A stretch of DNA of 64,000 bases from Planococcus maritimus (GTDB taxonomy: Bacteria > Bacillota > Bacilli > Bacillales_A > Planococcaceae). Positions 40,155 to 51,378 of the stretch are shown here, piece after piece. The DNA lies in the NCBI RefSeq assembly GCF_001687625.2, contig NZ_CP016538.2:956001-1020000 (forward strand), given 5' to 3'. The notes beneath the pieces were generated by a model. It was not told the origin of the DNA. It saw only the letters and a list, made by a program, of their open reading frames with translations, and ran no database searches. The translations under genes and the position numbers were made by a program. The stretch's first letter is position 1. The number at the start of each line of letters is the position of its first letter.

Positions 40155-40268
40155 ATGACGAATCACCAAACCAAAAAAGTACGCGATAGAAAGAGGAGGC
40201 GATTCGAGCATTTAGGTGGAGTCACCGATAGTGCGATTATGGAAACGATATGTGAATATAAAACATGA
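40155..40268 (+). CDS. Small basic protein, 37 residues, unknown
   Basis: A short open frame with a strong GGGGAGGA ribosome site just before the ATG. The 37 residues begin with a very basic stretch (KKVRDRKRRRFEH) and end with a short helix (VTDSAIMETICEYKT). A strong hairpin follows the stop. The family is not recognised; the basic N-terminus could bind nucleic acid. It is placed between the SE1561-like gene and an OsmC protein and is below normal length limits. Real translation is likely because the ribosome site is good and the frame ends next to a hairpin. Confidence 0.55.
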   Translation: MTNHQTKKVRDRKRRRFEHLGGVTDSAIMETICEYKT

Positions 40269-40312
40269 AGGCTCAGCCCGCAATCTGCCAAGCAGAAACG
40301 GACTGAGCCTTC
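40268..40312. terminator. Hairpin between the small gene and the OsmC gene
   Basis: AAGGCTCAGcCCG / CGGaCTGAGCCTT, strong stem but without a long T tract on either side, so terminator strength is uncertain. Confidence 0.55.
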
Positions 40313-40319
40313 TATGCGT

Positions 40320-40700
40320 TTAGACGATTTCGTAGGTTTCTACGATGTCGATGGAATCTTCAACCGATCGGACCATCGAGCAGTTTTTACGCGTCAATTC
40401 CATGACACGCGGCATTTTAGCTTCGTTGATGTCGCCTTTTATGCGGAAATGCAAGTGGACTTTTGAAACACGGTCTGCTTCTTCAGCGACACGGACGATT
40501 TCTTTTACCTCCACTTCGATATCTTGTGCCGGCATGCGTTGCTTATCCAAGACCTTGCGGATGATGCCTGCGCTGCAAATGGCAAGCGAAGAGACCAGCA
40601 ATTGATAAGGCCGGAATCCGTGTTCTTCATTAGTGGATACGTGGAGCTCGCCGAATGGCAGATGCCCGGTAAATCCGTGTTCATTCATGGAAAATTTCAT
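40320..40700 (-). CDS. OsmC family protein
   Basis: A 126-residue OsmC/Ohr-fold protein. The signature is seen in PYQLLVSSLAICSAGIIRKVLDKQ (residues ~31-54), with the conserved Cys in the central helix, and in the later ...MELTRKNCSMVRSV helix with the second Cys; the two cysteines form the peroxidase pair of the OsmC/Ohr superfamily. The precise subgroup (Ohr or the YhfA-like group) is unsure. The start is ATG 40700 with AAGGAGG eight bases upstream; the long open frame further upstream is not gene-like. It is divergent from an MFS gene and may share regulation. Confidence 0.85.
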   Translation of the reverse strand: MKFSMNEHGFTGHLPFGELHVSTNEEHGFRPYQLLVSSLAICSAGIIRKVLDKQRMPAQDIEVEVKEIVRVAEEADRVSKVHLHFRIKGDINEAKMPRVMELTRKNCSMVRSVEDSIDIVETYEIV

Positions 40701-40779
40701 CTTGTAACGCCTCCTTATGTTAGAATTGTAGCGGAAACTTCGAAAAATAGAAAAGAACGTGCTCGTTCGGGGAGGCATT

Positions 40780-41952
40780 ATGAAACATTTCTTATCAAGC
40801 GAACGTGCCCGCTTTTGGATTTTGGTTGCCATTGTGTCGATTTCCGGATTCTCACAAGGTATGTTATTACCGCTGATTGCCGTCATTTTTGAACAAGACG
40901 GCGTATCCTCTGCTTTAAATGGCCTCAGTGCCACAGGATTATACATAGGAATCATCGTTGTTGCACCGTTTATGGAGCCGCAGTTGAGAAAGTTCGGGTT
41001 TAAACCACTTATTTTAGTTGGCGGGGCAATGGTCATTCTCGCGCTGCTGTCGTTTCCGTTATGGAAAAGCGTGTTGTTTTGGTTTGTCTTGCGCATTCTG
41101 ATTGGTGTCGGGGACCAGGCGCTGCATTTTTCAACGCAGACTTGGATCACCAGCACGTCGCATCATCATAAACTTGGCCGCAATATTGCGATCTATGGCA
41201 TGTCGTTCAGTGTCGGCTTTGGCGCAGGGCCATTGTTTGTGCCGCTTGTCCAAGTGTTCGAGGCCTTGCCTTTCATCATTTCTGGAGGACTTTGTTTGAT
41301 CGCTTGGTCGCTGGTGTTTTTTCTGCGCAATGATTTTCCGGAGTATTCCGCTAGTTCGATGGGTGCCAAAGGGACCTTGCAACGTTTTCGGACAGCGCTT
41401 ATCATCGGCTGGGTCGCCTTTTTGCCGCCGCTTGGCTACGGATTTTTGGAAGCGTCACTCAGCGCGATTTATCCAGTCTATGCCTTGCGCCAGTCGTTTG
41501 ATATTAGCATGGTCTCTTATATTCTTGCCGCATTTTCCGTCGGTGCGATAGCCACCCAATTGCCGCTCGGTGAACTGAGTGACCGCATCGGCCGAAAGAA
41601 AGTCCTGATGCTGGCACTTAGTGGCGGGGGCGTATCGTTTTTAGTGGCGACTTTCGTCGAATCGAATGCTTGGCTCACGCTTATCTTATTCATGGTGGCC
41701 GGCATGTTTGTCGGCTCGACGTTTTCCCTTGGCATTTCCTATATGACAGATTTGATGCCAAAAGAATTGTTGCCAACGGGTAATTTATTATGCGGAGTAG
41801 CTTTCAGCGTCGGCAGTTTGATAGGCCCGGCAGCAGGCGGCATGTTCTTAGAAGTCACGGAGCAGTTGAGTTTCCTGTTGTTGATTACAGGCATTCTACT
41901 GACCTTGTTCACCATCATTGCGTTCAAGGGCCCCAAAAAACGAATCGTGTGA
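40780..41952 (+). CDS. MFS transporter (YfkF-like)
   Basis: A 390-residue, 12-helix major facilitator protein. The first helix starts SISGFSQGMLLPLIAVIF; the loop 2-3 motif A is degenerate in the N half but LSDRIGRKKVLM in the C half is perfect. The substrate is unknown. The length and the presence of yfk-type neighbours match YfkF of B. subtilis as I remember it, a putative drug exporter. GGGGAGG lies four to six bases before the ATG. The two cytoplasmic halves are separated by a charged loop near residue 190. It is followed by a bidirectional terminator facing the second RNA methyltransferase gene. Confidence 0.85.
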   Translation: MKHFLSSERARFWILVAIVSISGFSQGMLLPLIAVIFEQDGVSSALNGLSATGLYIGIIVVAPFMEPQLRKFGFKPLILVGGAMVILALLSFPLWKSVLFWFVLRILIGVGDQALHFSTQTWITSTSHHHKLGRNIAIYGMSFSVGFGAGPLFVPLVQVFEALPFIISGGLCLIAWSLVFFLRNDFPEYSASSMGAKGTLQRFRTALIIGWVAFLPPLGYGFLEASLSAIYPVYALRQSFDISMVSYILAAFSVGAIATQLPLGELSDRIGRKKVLMLALSGGGVSFLVATFVESNAWLTLILFMVAGMFVGSTFSLGISYMTDLMPKELLPTGNLLCGVAFSVGSLIGPAAGGMFLEVTEQLSFLLLITGILLTLFTIIAFKGPKKRIV

Positions 41953-41960
41953 TTGCATGC

Positions 41961-42000
41961 AAAAAAGGTGTCCAGAGCAAATGCTCCGGACACCTTTTTT
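41961..42000. terminator. Bidirectional terminator between the MFS and RNA methyltransferase genes
   Basis: AAAAAAGGTGTCCaGAGC / GCTCcGGACACCTTTTTT. Confidence 0.92.
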
Positions 42001-42006
42001 CATCCA

Positions 42007-43371
42007 TTATTTCAATACTAATAAGCACACCGCTTCAACTTGAGAAGTCTGCGGGAACATATCGATTGGCTGGATGTATTCAACTCGGTAGATTTTCGTC
42101 AACTGCTGCAAGTCTTTTGCGAGTGTCGACGGATTGCAGGACGTATAGACAAAACGTTTTGGTTTTACTTTCAAAATGGTTTTCAATAGGGAATCTGCAA
42201 GCCCGGTGCGCGGCGGGTCGACTGTTAAGACATCCGGCACATAGCCTTCTTTGCGCCAAGTTTCGAGCCATTTTTCAGCCGTTCCTGTTACGTAAGTTGC
42301 TGGATGGCCTTGTTTTTTCGCATTGGCTTTCGCATCGGCAACGCTTTCCGGAATGGTGTCCATGCCGCGGATTTCACGTGCGGAATCCGCTAGCCACAAG
42401 CCAATCGTGCCCACGCCGCAATAAGCATCAACGACGGATTCTTTGCCCGTCAATTTCGCTGCCCGTTTGATTTCATCATAGAGCTTCACGGTTTGTTCCG
42501 GGTTTAATTGGAAAAACGCACGGGCTGACAAGTCGAATGACAATTCGCCGAGTTCTTCATGGATGGTCGGTTTACCGAACAGCGTACGTGTTGTTTCGCC
42601 AAATACGAGTGAAGTTTTCTCAGCATTAACATTTTGAACGATGGACACCAAGTTCGGATCGATTGCGCTCAGGCGTTCGACGAGTACTTTCTCTTTCGGG
42701 ATATCTTTGCGTGTCGTGATGAGTACGAGTTGGATCTCACCAGTTTTAACCGCCGTACGCACAGCGATGGTCCGAACGAGCCCTTTCATCGACTTGCCAT
42801 CATAAATGGATAAGTTCAATTCTTCGATAATGCGTTTTGCAGCATTGGTAATTTTCACTGTATCCGGGTGTTGGACGAGACATTGTTCGATATCGAGCAG
42901 CTGTTGTGAGCCTTCGGCAAACAAACCGGCCATCACTTTGCCATCTTTCTTGCGTGTTTGGAACTGGCTTTTATTACGGTAATGCCACGGATCTTCCATA
43001 CCGATTGTCTCGCGCACTTGAATATCCGTACCGCGCAAATAGCGGTCCAGTGATTGCAGCACCAAATCACGTTTTTCGACAAGCTGTTGGCTGTAAGTCA
43101 AATGCTGCAATTGGCAGCCGCCGCATGTCTCAAAAATCGGACATGGTGGCGTCTGGCGGTGCGGAGAGGGTTTGCGGATCTTCAATATTCGTGCTTGTGC
43201 AAAATTGTGTTTCACAATTGTCACTTGAGCGGTCACTTCTTCGCCAGGCAGCGCACCTGGAACAAATACGACATTACGTTTGAAAAAGCCGACACCTTCT
43301 CCGTTGATGCCGAGCTTTTTGATGGTTAAAGGGAATTTCTGTCCCATTTCAATGATTGGTTTTTCAGTCAT
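42007..43371 (-). CDS. RNA (uracil-5-)-methyltransferase, RlmCD paralogue (YfjO-like)
   Basis: A 454-residue m5U methyltransferase with the same plan as rlmCD at 9525: TRAM domain (residues ~10-68), Fe-S cysteines in [18 protein letters not shown] motif [20 protein letters not shown] and catalytic [12 protein letters not shown]. It is clearly paralogous, not identical, to RlmCD; B. subtilis has a comparable second protein, YfjO, whose substrate is not settled to my knowledge. It is therefore named only as a family member. ATG 43371 is chosen since AAGGA is upstream at a workable distance and GTG 43380 is too close to it. It is followed by the MFS gene terminator. Confidence 0.87.
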   Translation of the reverse strand: MTEKPIIEMGQKFPLTIKKLGINGEGVGFFKRNVVFVPGALPGEEVTAQVTIVKHNFAQARILKIRKPSPHRQTPPCPIFETCGGCQLQHLTYSQQLVEKRDLVLQSLDRYLRGTDIQVRETIGMEDPWHYRNKSQFQTRKKDGKVMAGLFAEGSQQLLDIEQCLVQHPDTVKITNAAKRIIEELNLSIYDGKSMKGLVRTIAVRTAVKTGEIQLVLITTRKDIPKEKVLVERLSAIDPNLVSIVQNVNAEKTSLVFGETTRTLFGKPTIHEELGELSFDLSARAFFQLNPEQTVKLYDEIKRAAKLTGKESVVDAYCGVGTIGLWLADSAREIRGMDTIPESVADAKANAKKQGHPATYVTGTAEKWLETWRKEGYVPDVLTVDPPRTGLADSLLKTILKVKPKRFVYTSCNPSTLAKDLQQLTKIYRVEYIQPIDMFPQTSQVEAVCLLVLK

Positions 43372-43412
43372 GCAGGTCACGTCCTTCAGTTGGTCATCCC
43401 ATCATTATACGC

Positions 43413-44312
43413 TTATTTGTATAGGTCAGCCAGTGCTTCTGGCAAATTCGGGAATTCAAACTTGAATCCATGGTCGAGAAGAACGGTTGGCAGCGCGCGC
43501 TGTCCTTCGAGCACGAGCCTGCTTTTATCGCCGAGTGCAGCTTTCAGTGCAAATGAAGGAGCAGGAATCCAGTGTGGCCTGCCGAGTGCCCGGCCGATTT
43601 CCTTGCCGACCGTTTTCATACGCTGTGGATTCGGCGCTGTCACATTGAATGGGCCTGTGAGTTCTTTCTGTTCAATGGCGAACAGGATTGCGCGCGCCGC
43701 ATCGCGGACATGGATCCATGACAGCCATTGCCTGCCAGTGCCGACTGTGCCGCCGGCGTATAACTTATACGGCAGCGCCATTAATGGCAGTGCACCTTGT
43801 TCTTTTCCAAGCAAAATGCCAAGACGTGCATATGCTGTTCGGATGCCGTCAATTTGCGCTTGTTCGGCAAGGCCTTCCCAAGCGAGCACAGTTTCAGCCA
43901 GAAAATCATTGCCATATTCGCGGTCGGCTTCTGTGTACGTTTTATGTTCAGAAGCAGGATAGATTCCGACAGCGCTTGCATTAACAAGCACTTCCGGTTT
44001 TTGTTCAAGCGCTGAGAGGATGCGCAGCACTTCTTTCGTCGCCGAGACGCGGCTGTCGTAAATTTTCTTTTTTTGCTTGTCTGTCCACAGTCCGTCATTG
44101 ATTGATGTGCCGGCCAAATTGACAAGCGCATCGATGCCTTCAAGCTGTGCTTCAGGATACGCTCTATCAGACAGCCAACGGACATATGTGATACCCTGTT
44201 CTTTCGGTTTATCTGAACGTGTTAAAACAAACACTTCATGGCCTTTCTCCAGCAGCAGTTCCGTCAAGACAGAACCGAGAAACCCGGTGCCGCCCGTTAT
44301 CGCTATTTTCAT
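43413..44312 (-). CDS. yfhF: TIGR01777-type NAD(P)-binding epimerase-like protein (YfhF)
   Basis: A 299-residue short-chain-dehydrogenase-like protein. The Rossmann motif is AITGGTGFLGSVLTE (residues 4-18), and NASAVGIYPAS carries the pseudo-active-site Ser/Tyr; the C-terminal half has RLGILLGKEQGAL and the LSWIHVRDAARAI segment typical of TIGR01777 (formerly called cell-division inhibitor SulA-like). No reaction is known. It is divergent from recX, the same arrangement as yfhF-recX in B. subtilis. ATG 44312 follows GGAGG by eight bases; the alternative ATG two codons upstream leaves only two bases. The long upstream open frame overlaps recX and is not real. Confidence 0.88.
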   Translation of the reverse strand: MKIAITGGTGFLGSVLTELLLEKGHEVFVLTRSDKPKEQGITYVRWLSDRAYPEAQLEGIDALVNLAGTSINDGLWTDKQKKKIYDSRVSATKEVLRILSALEQKPEVLVNASAVGIYPASEHKTYTEADREYGNDFLAETVLAWEGLAEQAQIDGIRTAYARLGILLGKEQGALPLMALPYKLYAGGTVGTGRQWLSWIHVRDAARAILFAIEQKELTGPFNVTAPNPQRMKTVGKEIGRALGRPHWIPAPSFALKAALGDKSRLVLEGQRALPTVLLDHGFKFEFPNLPEALADLYK

Positions 44313-44411
44313 TTTCATCGCCTCCATGTTTATCCCATACCCAATTCGAGCGAAGCATATGCCAAGAGGGCGCTCAAAGTGTATAATAGAAGAAGAAGCG
44401 AGGGGAAATTG

Positions 44412-45218
44412 ATGCCGATCATTACGAAAATAACCCGCGGAAAAAACAATCCGGAACGCTATAATATTTACCTGGAAGAAAAGTTTGCGTTCAGTGTCGA
44501 CGAAACTTTGATCATCCGCTATCAATTGACCAAAGGCAAAGAACTCGACCAGTGGACAATCGAAGAAATGAACTTTGAGGATGAAGTCCGAAAAGCGTTC
44601 AATAAGGCCTTGCATTACCTCGGCTTCCGCATGCGCAGTGAAGGTGAAGTCCGCAAAAAGCTGAAAGAAAAGGAATTCGGTGAAGCCGTCATCGATGAAG
44701 CGGTCAAAAAATTGTACGAACTAAGCTTTCTCGATGACCAGCAATTTTCAGAGGCACTGCTCCGGACGCAAATTAAATCCGGAAAAAAAGGCCCTCGTGC
44801 GATCCAGCAGGACATGCAAAAGAGAGGAATTGATAAGGCTATGCAAAAAGATGTCTTAACAAACTACACGGAAGAAGAGCAACTCGAAGTTGCCACAGGC
44901 CTTGCGGAAAAAATCGCTGCAAAAGAACAGTCGAAAACCCCGAGCCAGGTCAAGCAGAAAATCAATGACTCGCTAATGAGAAAAGGTTATCCCTATCCAA
45001 TCATTAAGCAAGCCATTGAGACCTTGGACCTTGAACGCGACGGCGATCAATGGCTTGATAGCGTCCGCCAACAAGGGGATAAATTATGGCGCAAACATGA
45101 AAGTAAATTATCGGGAAATGACCTTAGCCGGAAAGTGAAACAAGGGCTCTACCAGAAAGGCTTCCCAGGTGATGTGATTAGCCAGTACATCGAAGAAAAG
45201 GAGTTTGAAGATGAGTGA
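44412..45218 (+). CDS. recX: Recombination regulator RecX
   Basis: A 268-residue all-helical protein that binds RecA filaments and modulates recombination. It has the tandem three-helix repeats of RecX: ALHYLGFRMRSEGEVRKKLKEKEF, then FLDDQQFSEALLRT and a third repeat; the N-terminal beta region (KITRGKNNPERYNIYLEEKFAFSVDE) is present in Gram-positive RecX. AGGGGA is five bases before ATG 44412. It overlaps the yfhH start by eight bases, and the two with yfhJ make one operon. Divergent from yfhF, with promoters in the ~100 bases between them. Confidence 0.95.
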   Translation: MPIITKITRGKNNPERYNIYLEEKFAFSVDETLIIRYQLTKGKELDQWTIEEMNFEDEVRKAFNKALHYLGFRMRSEGEVRKKLKEKEFGEAVIDEAVKKLYELSFLDDQQFSEALLRTQIKSGKKGPRAIQQDMQKRGIDKAMQKDVLTNYTEEEQLEVATGLAEKIAAKEQSKTPSQVKQKINDSLMRKGYPYPIIKQAIETLDLERDGDQWLDSVRQQGDKLWRKHESKLSGNDLSRKVKQGLYQKGFPGDVISQYIEEKEFEDE

Positions 45219-45543
45219 ACATAAACCCTACTCACAAATGGACGAGACGGAATTGCGCAATGAAATCGCCCGTCTGAAAGAAAAAGCACGCAAAGCGGAG
45301 CAACTCGGCATTGTGAACGAGTTCGCGGTGCTCGAACGCAAAGCCATTATGGCGGCGTCGTTCCTGCTCGATCCCAGTGACTTTAAACCTGGGGAAGTAT
45401 ACCGCGTAGAGGGCGATCCGAACGTCTATTTTCAGATTGATTATTTAAAAGGCAATTTTGCATGGGGTTACCGCATGGGCGGCGACAAGTACACAGAAGC
45501 GCTGCCGATTTCCATGCTGCGCCCATTGAAGGAAGGGAAGTGA
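45211..45543 (+). CDS. yfhH: YfhH family protein (DUF1811)
   Basis: A 110-residue protein of the YfhH family, a beta-barrel-like structural-genomics fold of unknown function. The pattern is: helix with LRNEIARLKEKARKAEQLG (residues ~13-31), FAVLERKAIMAASFLLDPS, then GEVYRVEGDPNVYFQIDYLKGNFAWGYR and a C-terminal LPISML strand. ATG 45211 is preferred because AAAGGAG is seven bases upstream; the TTG 45205 would lie in the ribosome site. It overlaps recX and precedes yfhJ by four bases, so it is the middle gene of an operon. In B. subtilis, sspK lies between; here it is absent. Confidence 0.88.
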   Translation: MSEHKPYSQMDETELRNEIARLKEKARKAEQLGIVNEFAVLERKAIMAASFLLDPSDFKPGEVYRVEGDPNVYFQIDYLKGNFAWGYRMGGDKYTEALPISMLRPLKEGK

Positions 45544-45547
45544 ATCG

Positions 45548-45802
45548 ATGAAGGAAGTTATTGAACAATTAATCATCGAATTAAGAGAAAAAAACCCGGA
45601 GCTGTCGGATGACAAAGCCCGGACATGGATCGAGTTATTGGTATCTGACTTTGAATCGTCGTATGCGAAGGCTGGGTACGATTACCAAGGTACGGCAGTT
45701 GTCGAGAAAGTTGTACGCCAGTGGATTGAAAGCTACGGCGACAAGATTCACGAATTTGCAGGAAACAATCCGAAATATGCACATCTTTTGCATGATTCGT
45801 AA
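45548..45802 (+). CDS. yfhJ: WVELL family protein (YfhJ)
   Basis: An 84-residue helical protein of the WVELL family (B. subtilis YfhJ). The family motif appears here as WIELL (residues 27-31), with ARTWIELLVSDFESSYAKAG conserved around it, and a C-terminal VRQWIESYGDKIHEF segment. Function unknown. It starts four bases after the yfhH stop with a GGAAGGGAAG ribosome site overlapping the yfhH end. It is the last gene of the recX-yfhH-yfhJ operon and is followed by a strong bidirectional terminator. Confidence 0.88.
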   Translation: MKEVIEQLIIELREKNPELSDDKARTWIELLVSDFESSYAKAGYDYQGTAVVEKVVRQWIESYGDKIHEFAGNNPKYAHLLHDS

Positions 45803-45806
45803 ACAT

Positions 45807-45846
45807 TAAAAAAACGGCCGGGAGATATCCCTGGCCGTTTTTTTAT
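45807..45846. terminator. Bidirectional terminator between yfhJ and yfhP
   Basis: ACGGCCgGGGA / TCCCtGGCCGT with long A and T tracts on the two sides. Confidence 0.88.
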
Positions 45847-45848
45847 AT

Positions 45849-46829
45849 TCAGTTATGGCTAAAATCGAGCTTTTTCCTCAATTTGTCTTCGCTGAAAATC
45901 CACCCTGTATAAGAGTTCAGGATATTATGGTCTTCATCGAGATGGGCCACGGCGACAAACGGATAATAATCATTGCTGCGGTAACGCAAGTCGATCAAAC
46001 GCACTTCGAAAATGTCCCCGTATTGGTTGATCTCCCAGCGGTATAGCGGGGAAAACGACACAAAGGCGTCCAAGTTCTTGTCTTTCATCGCCGTCTGGAT
46101 CAAAGCATTTTCAGGCATCGGTTTTTTCAAAAACTTGTCGTAGATGTTGATCGAGCGCCCGTAGGCTTGGCCGACATAATGGTGGCGGTCAGTGTCAGCC
46201 GCAATGCGCCACTGGAAATAGCGCATGGTCGGTGCGACGAAGACATCGTTGGTACCTGGAATCGTATTGCGTATCGCTTGTTTGATCGCCGATTGGAGCG
46301 CGAACCTGGAGACGTAATAGAAGAACAAGAGGATATACAAAATGCTCATCGTCCACACCGGATCGGCTCCGAAGGCCCAAATCATTAACGCTACGACATG
46401 TGCGCCGAAAATAATCGGGTCAAACGTATTGATGACGCCAAGCGCCACCCAATGGTTGGAAAATGGCCGCAACGCCTGCGTGCCGTATGAATTGAAAATA
46501 TCGACAAAGACATGCAAAAATACAGCAAGAAATGTCCATAGCCATAAATGAAGAAGATTAGCTTCCGGGAAAATAAGGTAGATGGCACCTGAAAGTAATA
46601 AAGGCCACGATAGTACAGCTGGCACCGAATGCGTGATGCCTCGGTGGTGGCGTATATAAACCGCATTGTCACGCAGTTTCAAGACGGTATCGATATCGGG
46701 GATTTGTGAACCGATAATGGTGCCTGTCATAACGGCAGTCCATGTGGCTGGATGGGCGGCGACAACCGGGTCGGCCATTGCCAAACCGCCGAGTGCAATG
46801 CCCATCACGATATGTGTTCCTGTATCCAT
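45849..46829 (-). CDS. yfhP: Membrane metal-dependent hydrolase-like protein YfhP (DUF457)
   Basis: A 326-residue membrane protein of the LexA-binding/metal-dependent hydrolase (YdjM, DUF457) family. The N-terminus begins MDTGTHIVMGIALGGL and has DIDTVLK and RHHRGITHS, histidine- and aspartate-rich, as in the family; at least four hydrophobic helices are seen in the first 180 residues, followed by a soluble C-terminal domain (~180-326). The function is uncertain. It is divergent from mutY, an order also seen in B. subtilis. An AGGGGGAT ribosome site precedes the ATG. It is convergent with yfhJ. Confidence 0.87.
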   Translation of the reverse strand: MDTGTHIVMGIALGGLAMADPVVAAHPATWTAVMTGTIIGSQIPDIDTVLKLRDNAVYIRHHRGITHSVPAVLSWPLLLSGAIYLIFPEANLLHLWLWTFLAVFLHVFVDIFNSYGTQALRPFSNHWVALGVINTFDPIIFGAHVVALMIWAFGADPVWTMSILYILLFFYYVSRFALQSAIKQAIRNTIPGTNDVFVAPTMRYFQWRIAADTDRHHYVGQAYGRSINIYDKFLKKPMPENALIQTAMKDKNLDAFVSFSPLYRWEINQYGDIFEVRLIDLRYRSNDYYPFVAVAHLDEDHNILNSYTGWIFSEDKLRKKLDFSHN

Positions 46830-46966
46830 CGACGCATCCCCCTTTGTTGCGAGCGTTTATAATATCTTGTCAGCCCGCCATTTGATAAAATAAGCATATT
46901 CCTTAAGTATACATACCCGCTTCTGGGACGGAATAATCAGTATGAACGGAGGCAGTAACTATAAAT

Positions 46967-48774
<1,808 letters not shown>

Positions 48775-48873
48775 TTCTCACAACTTTCGGCTTATCGCTG
48801 TATGTTTTCAGAATTGATTGATATAATGAACGGGAGATAACATATAGTGATAGACGAAAAGGTGGGATGGTGC

Positions 48874-49419
48874 ATGGCGGTTCCTGCGGAGGGTGAAACA
48901 ATCCAGATCCACAGTTACAAGCACAACGGACGCATCCACCGTGTCTGGCAGGAAACAACTGTACTGAAAGGGACGAACAATATTGTGATCGGCGCGAACG
49001 AACGCACGCTGGTGAGGGAATCGGACGGCAGGACATGGTTGACACGAGAGCCATCAATCTGCTATTTCCATGCCGAACATTGGTTCAACATCATCTGCAT
49101 GTTGCGTGATGACGGCGTTTACTATTATTGCAATATCAGCTCCCCGTTCGTCTACAATAATGGATCGTTGAAATACATCGATTATGACTTGGATGTAAAA
49201 GTGTTTCCGGATATGTCTTACACGCTGTTGGATGAAGACGAATTTGAAGACCATAAGCGGCAAATGGGCTACCCAGAAGTCATCGATCAAATACTCTACC
49301 GAAATGTGGACAAATTGATCAGCTGGATTAAGCAAAGAAGAGGCCCTTTCGCCCAGGACTTTATCGAAGTATGGACGAGCCGGTATGAATTTCATAAGCA
49401 TAACCGGATTCATGATTAA
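48874..49419 (+). CDS. ygaC: Nucleoside tri-/diphosphatase family protein (DUF402, YgaC)
   Basis: A 181-residue protein of the DUF402/YgaC family, whose staphylococcal member hydrolyses nucleoside tri- and diphosphates with divalent metal. The beta-barrel pattern is seen: [18 protein letters not shown], then [38 protein letters not shown] (acidic metal cluster). ATG 48874 is preferred over the GTG at 48847 because AAGGTGGG is eight bases upstream and the conserved start follows it. A possible -10 (TATAAT) lies at ~48826, so the gene has its own promoter. A hairpin terminator follows. Confidence 0.88.
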   Translation: MAVPAEGETIQIHSYKHNGRIHRVWQETTVLKGTNNIVIGANERTLVRESDGRTWLTREPSICYFHAEHWFNIICMLRDDGVYYYCNISSPFVYNNGSLKYIDYDLDVKVFPDMSYTLLDEDEFEDHKRQMGYPEVIDQILYRNVDKLISWIKQRRGPFAQDFIEVWTSRYEFHKHNRIHD

Positions 49420-49423
49420 CATG

Positions 49424-49453
49424 GAAAACCTGTTGCCAGCCAACAGGTTTTTC
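49424..49453 (+). terminator. Terminator after ygaC
   Basis: AAAACCTGTTG-ccagc-CAACAGGTTTTT. Confidence 0.85.
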
Positions 49454-49479
49454 ATTTTGAACAGAATGGAGTGAACAGT

Positions 49480-51225
49480 TTGAGCAGTATGAAACGCTAT
49501 ATGAAATTCGTCAAGCCCTATTATTGGCAAATTGCCTTGACGATTTTCATCGGGATATTCAAGTTTGCGATCCCTCTTTTTATCCCTCTGTTAATCAAGA
49601 TTGTCATTGATGATATCATCGGCGCAGAGGCGTTGTCGGATGCCGAAAAACTCAGCCAGCTTTACTTATGGCTCGGGGGCACCGCCATCGTGTTTTTCCT
49701 GCTGCGCCCGCCGATCGAATATTTCCGGCAGTATTATGCGCAATATGTCAGCAACAAAATTCTCTACGACATCCGCGGCTATCTTTACAGTCACCTGCAG
49801 CGCTTGAGCTTGCGCTATTACGCGAACACAAGAGCTGGGGAAATCATTTCGCGGGTTATCAATGATGTGGAGCAGACGAAAAACTTCGTCATGATTGGCT
49901 TGATGAACGTTTGGCTAGATGTGGCGACGATTCTCATAGCGATCATCATCATGTTGACGATGGACGTCTCCTTAACGATAGTTGCGCTGTTAGCATTTCC
50001 GTTTTATGCATTCAGCGTCAAATACTTTTTTGGGCGTTTACGCGATCTGACGCGCGACCGTTCCCAGGCGCTCGCCAATGTCCAAAGTTATTTGCACGAA
50101 CGTGTGCAGGGCATGAGCATCATTAAAAGCTTTGCGCTAGAGAAACATGAACAAAAGATTTTCAACAACACGAACGATCAATTCTTGGAAAAAGCGATGG
50201 ACCATACGAGATGGAATGCCAAGGCATTCGCAGTTGTCAACACCATTACGGATGTAGCTCCGTTACTAGTCATCGGCTATGCCGGCTATCAGGTCATTCA
50301 AGGGAATTTGACGCTCGGGACGATGGTGGCGTTTATCGCCTATATCGAACGGCTTTACAATCCGCTGCGTCGCCTCGTCAACTCTTCGACAACGCTCGTC
50401 CAATCACTTGCTTCGATGGACCGTGTCTTTGAAATGGTCGATGAAGAATATGATGTGACGGATAAAAAAGACGCGCGTGAACTTGGGCGTGTCGATGGCA
50501 AGCTTGAATTCCATAATGTCGGATTTCATTATAATGACGGGGGAAGTGAAGTGCTGTCTAACCTAAACTTCACGGTCCGTCCAGGTGAGACCGTGGCATT
50601 CGTCGGCATGAGCGGCGGTGGCAAATCGACAATTGTTTCGCTTATTCCGAGATTTTACGACGCCACAGAAGGAACGATTCGCATGGATGGACACGATTTG
50701 AAAGATGTCACAACCCATTCCTTGCGCGACCAGATCGGCCTTGTCTTGCAGGATTCGATCTTATTCAGTGAATCGGTCAAAGAAAATATTCTGATGGGTA
50801 AACCCGATGCGAGCGATGCAGAAGTCATCGAGGCAGCAAAAGCGGCCAATGCCCATGAATTCATCTCAAACTTGCCAGAAGGCTACGACACGAAAGTTGG
50901 CGAGCGCGGCGTCAAATTATCTGGTGGCCAGAAACAGCGTATCGCCATTTCCCGAGTCTTCTTGAAAGATCCGGCGATCCTCATCCTAGATGAAGCGACA
51001 TCCGCGCTCGATCTCGAAAGTGAAGCGCTCATTCAGGATTCCTTGGAGCGTTTGGCACATGACCGCACGACATTGATGGTCGCACACCGCTTGTCAACGA
51101 TCACCCATGCAGACCAGATTTTGGTCATCGACAACGGTCAATTGGCTGAACAAGGCACGCATGAGGAGCTATTGCAAAAACGCGGCGTCTATTACAAACT
51201 ATTCCAAGTGCAGAACATTGGATAA
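49480..51225 (+). CDS. ygaD: ABC transporter, fused permease/ATPase (YgaD)
   Basis: A 581-residue half-transporter of the MsbA/BmrA class, acting as a homodimer in the membrane. The N-terminal ~320 residues have six helices, and the ATPase domain has Walker [10 protein letters not shown] (near residue 373), Q loop, signature LSGGQKQR (near 475), Walker B ILILDEAT and the H loop VAHRLST. The exported substrate is unknown; lipids, peptides or drugs are all possible. The TTG start at 49480 has GGAG eight bases upstream, while ATG 49489 is 17 bases away and GTG 49471 overlaps it. A terminator follows. Confidence 0.9.
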   Translation: MSSMKRYMKFVKPYYWQIALTIFIGIFKFAIPLFIPLLIKIVIDDIIGAEALSDAEKLSQLYLWLGGTAIVFFLLRPPIEYFRQYYAQYVSNKILYDIRGYLYSHLQRLSLRYYANTRAGEIISRVINDVEQTKNFVMIGLMNVWLDVATILIAIIIMLTMDVSLTIVALLAFPFYAFSVKYFFGRLRDLTRDRSQALANVQSYLHERVQGMSIIKSFALEKHEQKIFNNTNDQFLEKAMDHTRWNAKAFAVVNTITDVAPLLVIGYAGYQVIQGNLTLGTMVAFIAYIERLYNPLRRLVNSSTTLVQSLASMDRVFEMVDEEYDVTDKKDARELGRVDGKLEFHNVGFHYNDGGSEVLSNLNFTVRPGETVAFVGMSGGGKSTIVSLIPRFYDATEGTIRMDGHDLKDVTTHSLRDQIGLVLQDSILFSESVKENILMGKPDASDAEVIEAAKAANAHEFISNLPEGYDTKVGERGVKLSGGQKQRIAISRVFLKDPAILILDEATSALDLESEALIQDSLERLAHDRTTLMVAHRLSTITHADQILVIDNGQLAEQGTHEELLQKRGVYYKLFQVQNIG

Positions 51226-51232
51226 CTATTTC

Positions 51233-51262
51233 AAGCTCCCCAATTATTGGGGAGCTTTTTCA
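51233..51262 (+). terminator. Terminator after ygaD
   Basis: AAGCTCCCCAA-tta-TTGGGGAGCTTTTT. Confidence 0.9.
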
Positions 51263-51299
51263 ATATGAAGGAAGGCTCACACCAATCTCCCGAAAACTA

Positions 51300-51327
51300 T
51301 TGCATTACTACTAATATTACGTATAAT
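51300..51327 (+). promoter_or_regulatory. Promoter of the appDFABC operon
   Basis: TTGCAT (51300-51305), a 16-base spacer and a perfect TATAAT (51322-51327), about 50 bases before the appD start. Confidence 0.65.
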
Positions 51328-51378
51328 GGAAACACGGAGAATGTTCTGAATAATTCAAAATGAAGAAGGAGGATCTCT

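Noticed and set aside
40701-41156. Long upstream extension of the OsmC frame
   Set aside because: It runs antisense through the start of the MFS gene, has no ribosome site at its start and no conserved sequence; the OsmC ATG with AAGGAGG is inside.
44313-44615. N-terminal extension of yfhF
   Set aside because: It is antisense to recX and lacks the Rossmann motif; ATG 44312 precedes it directly with GGAGG at eight bases.
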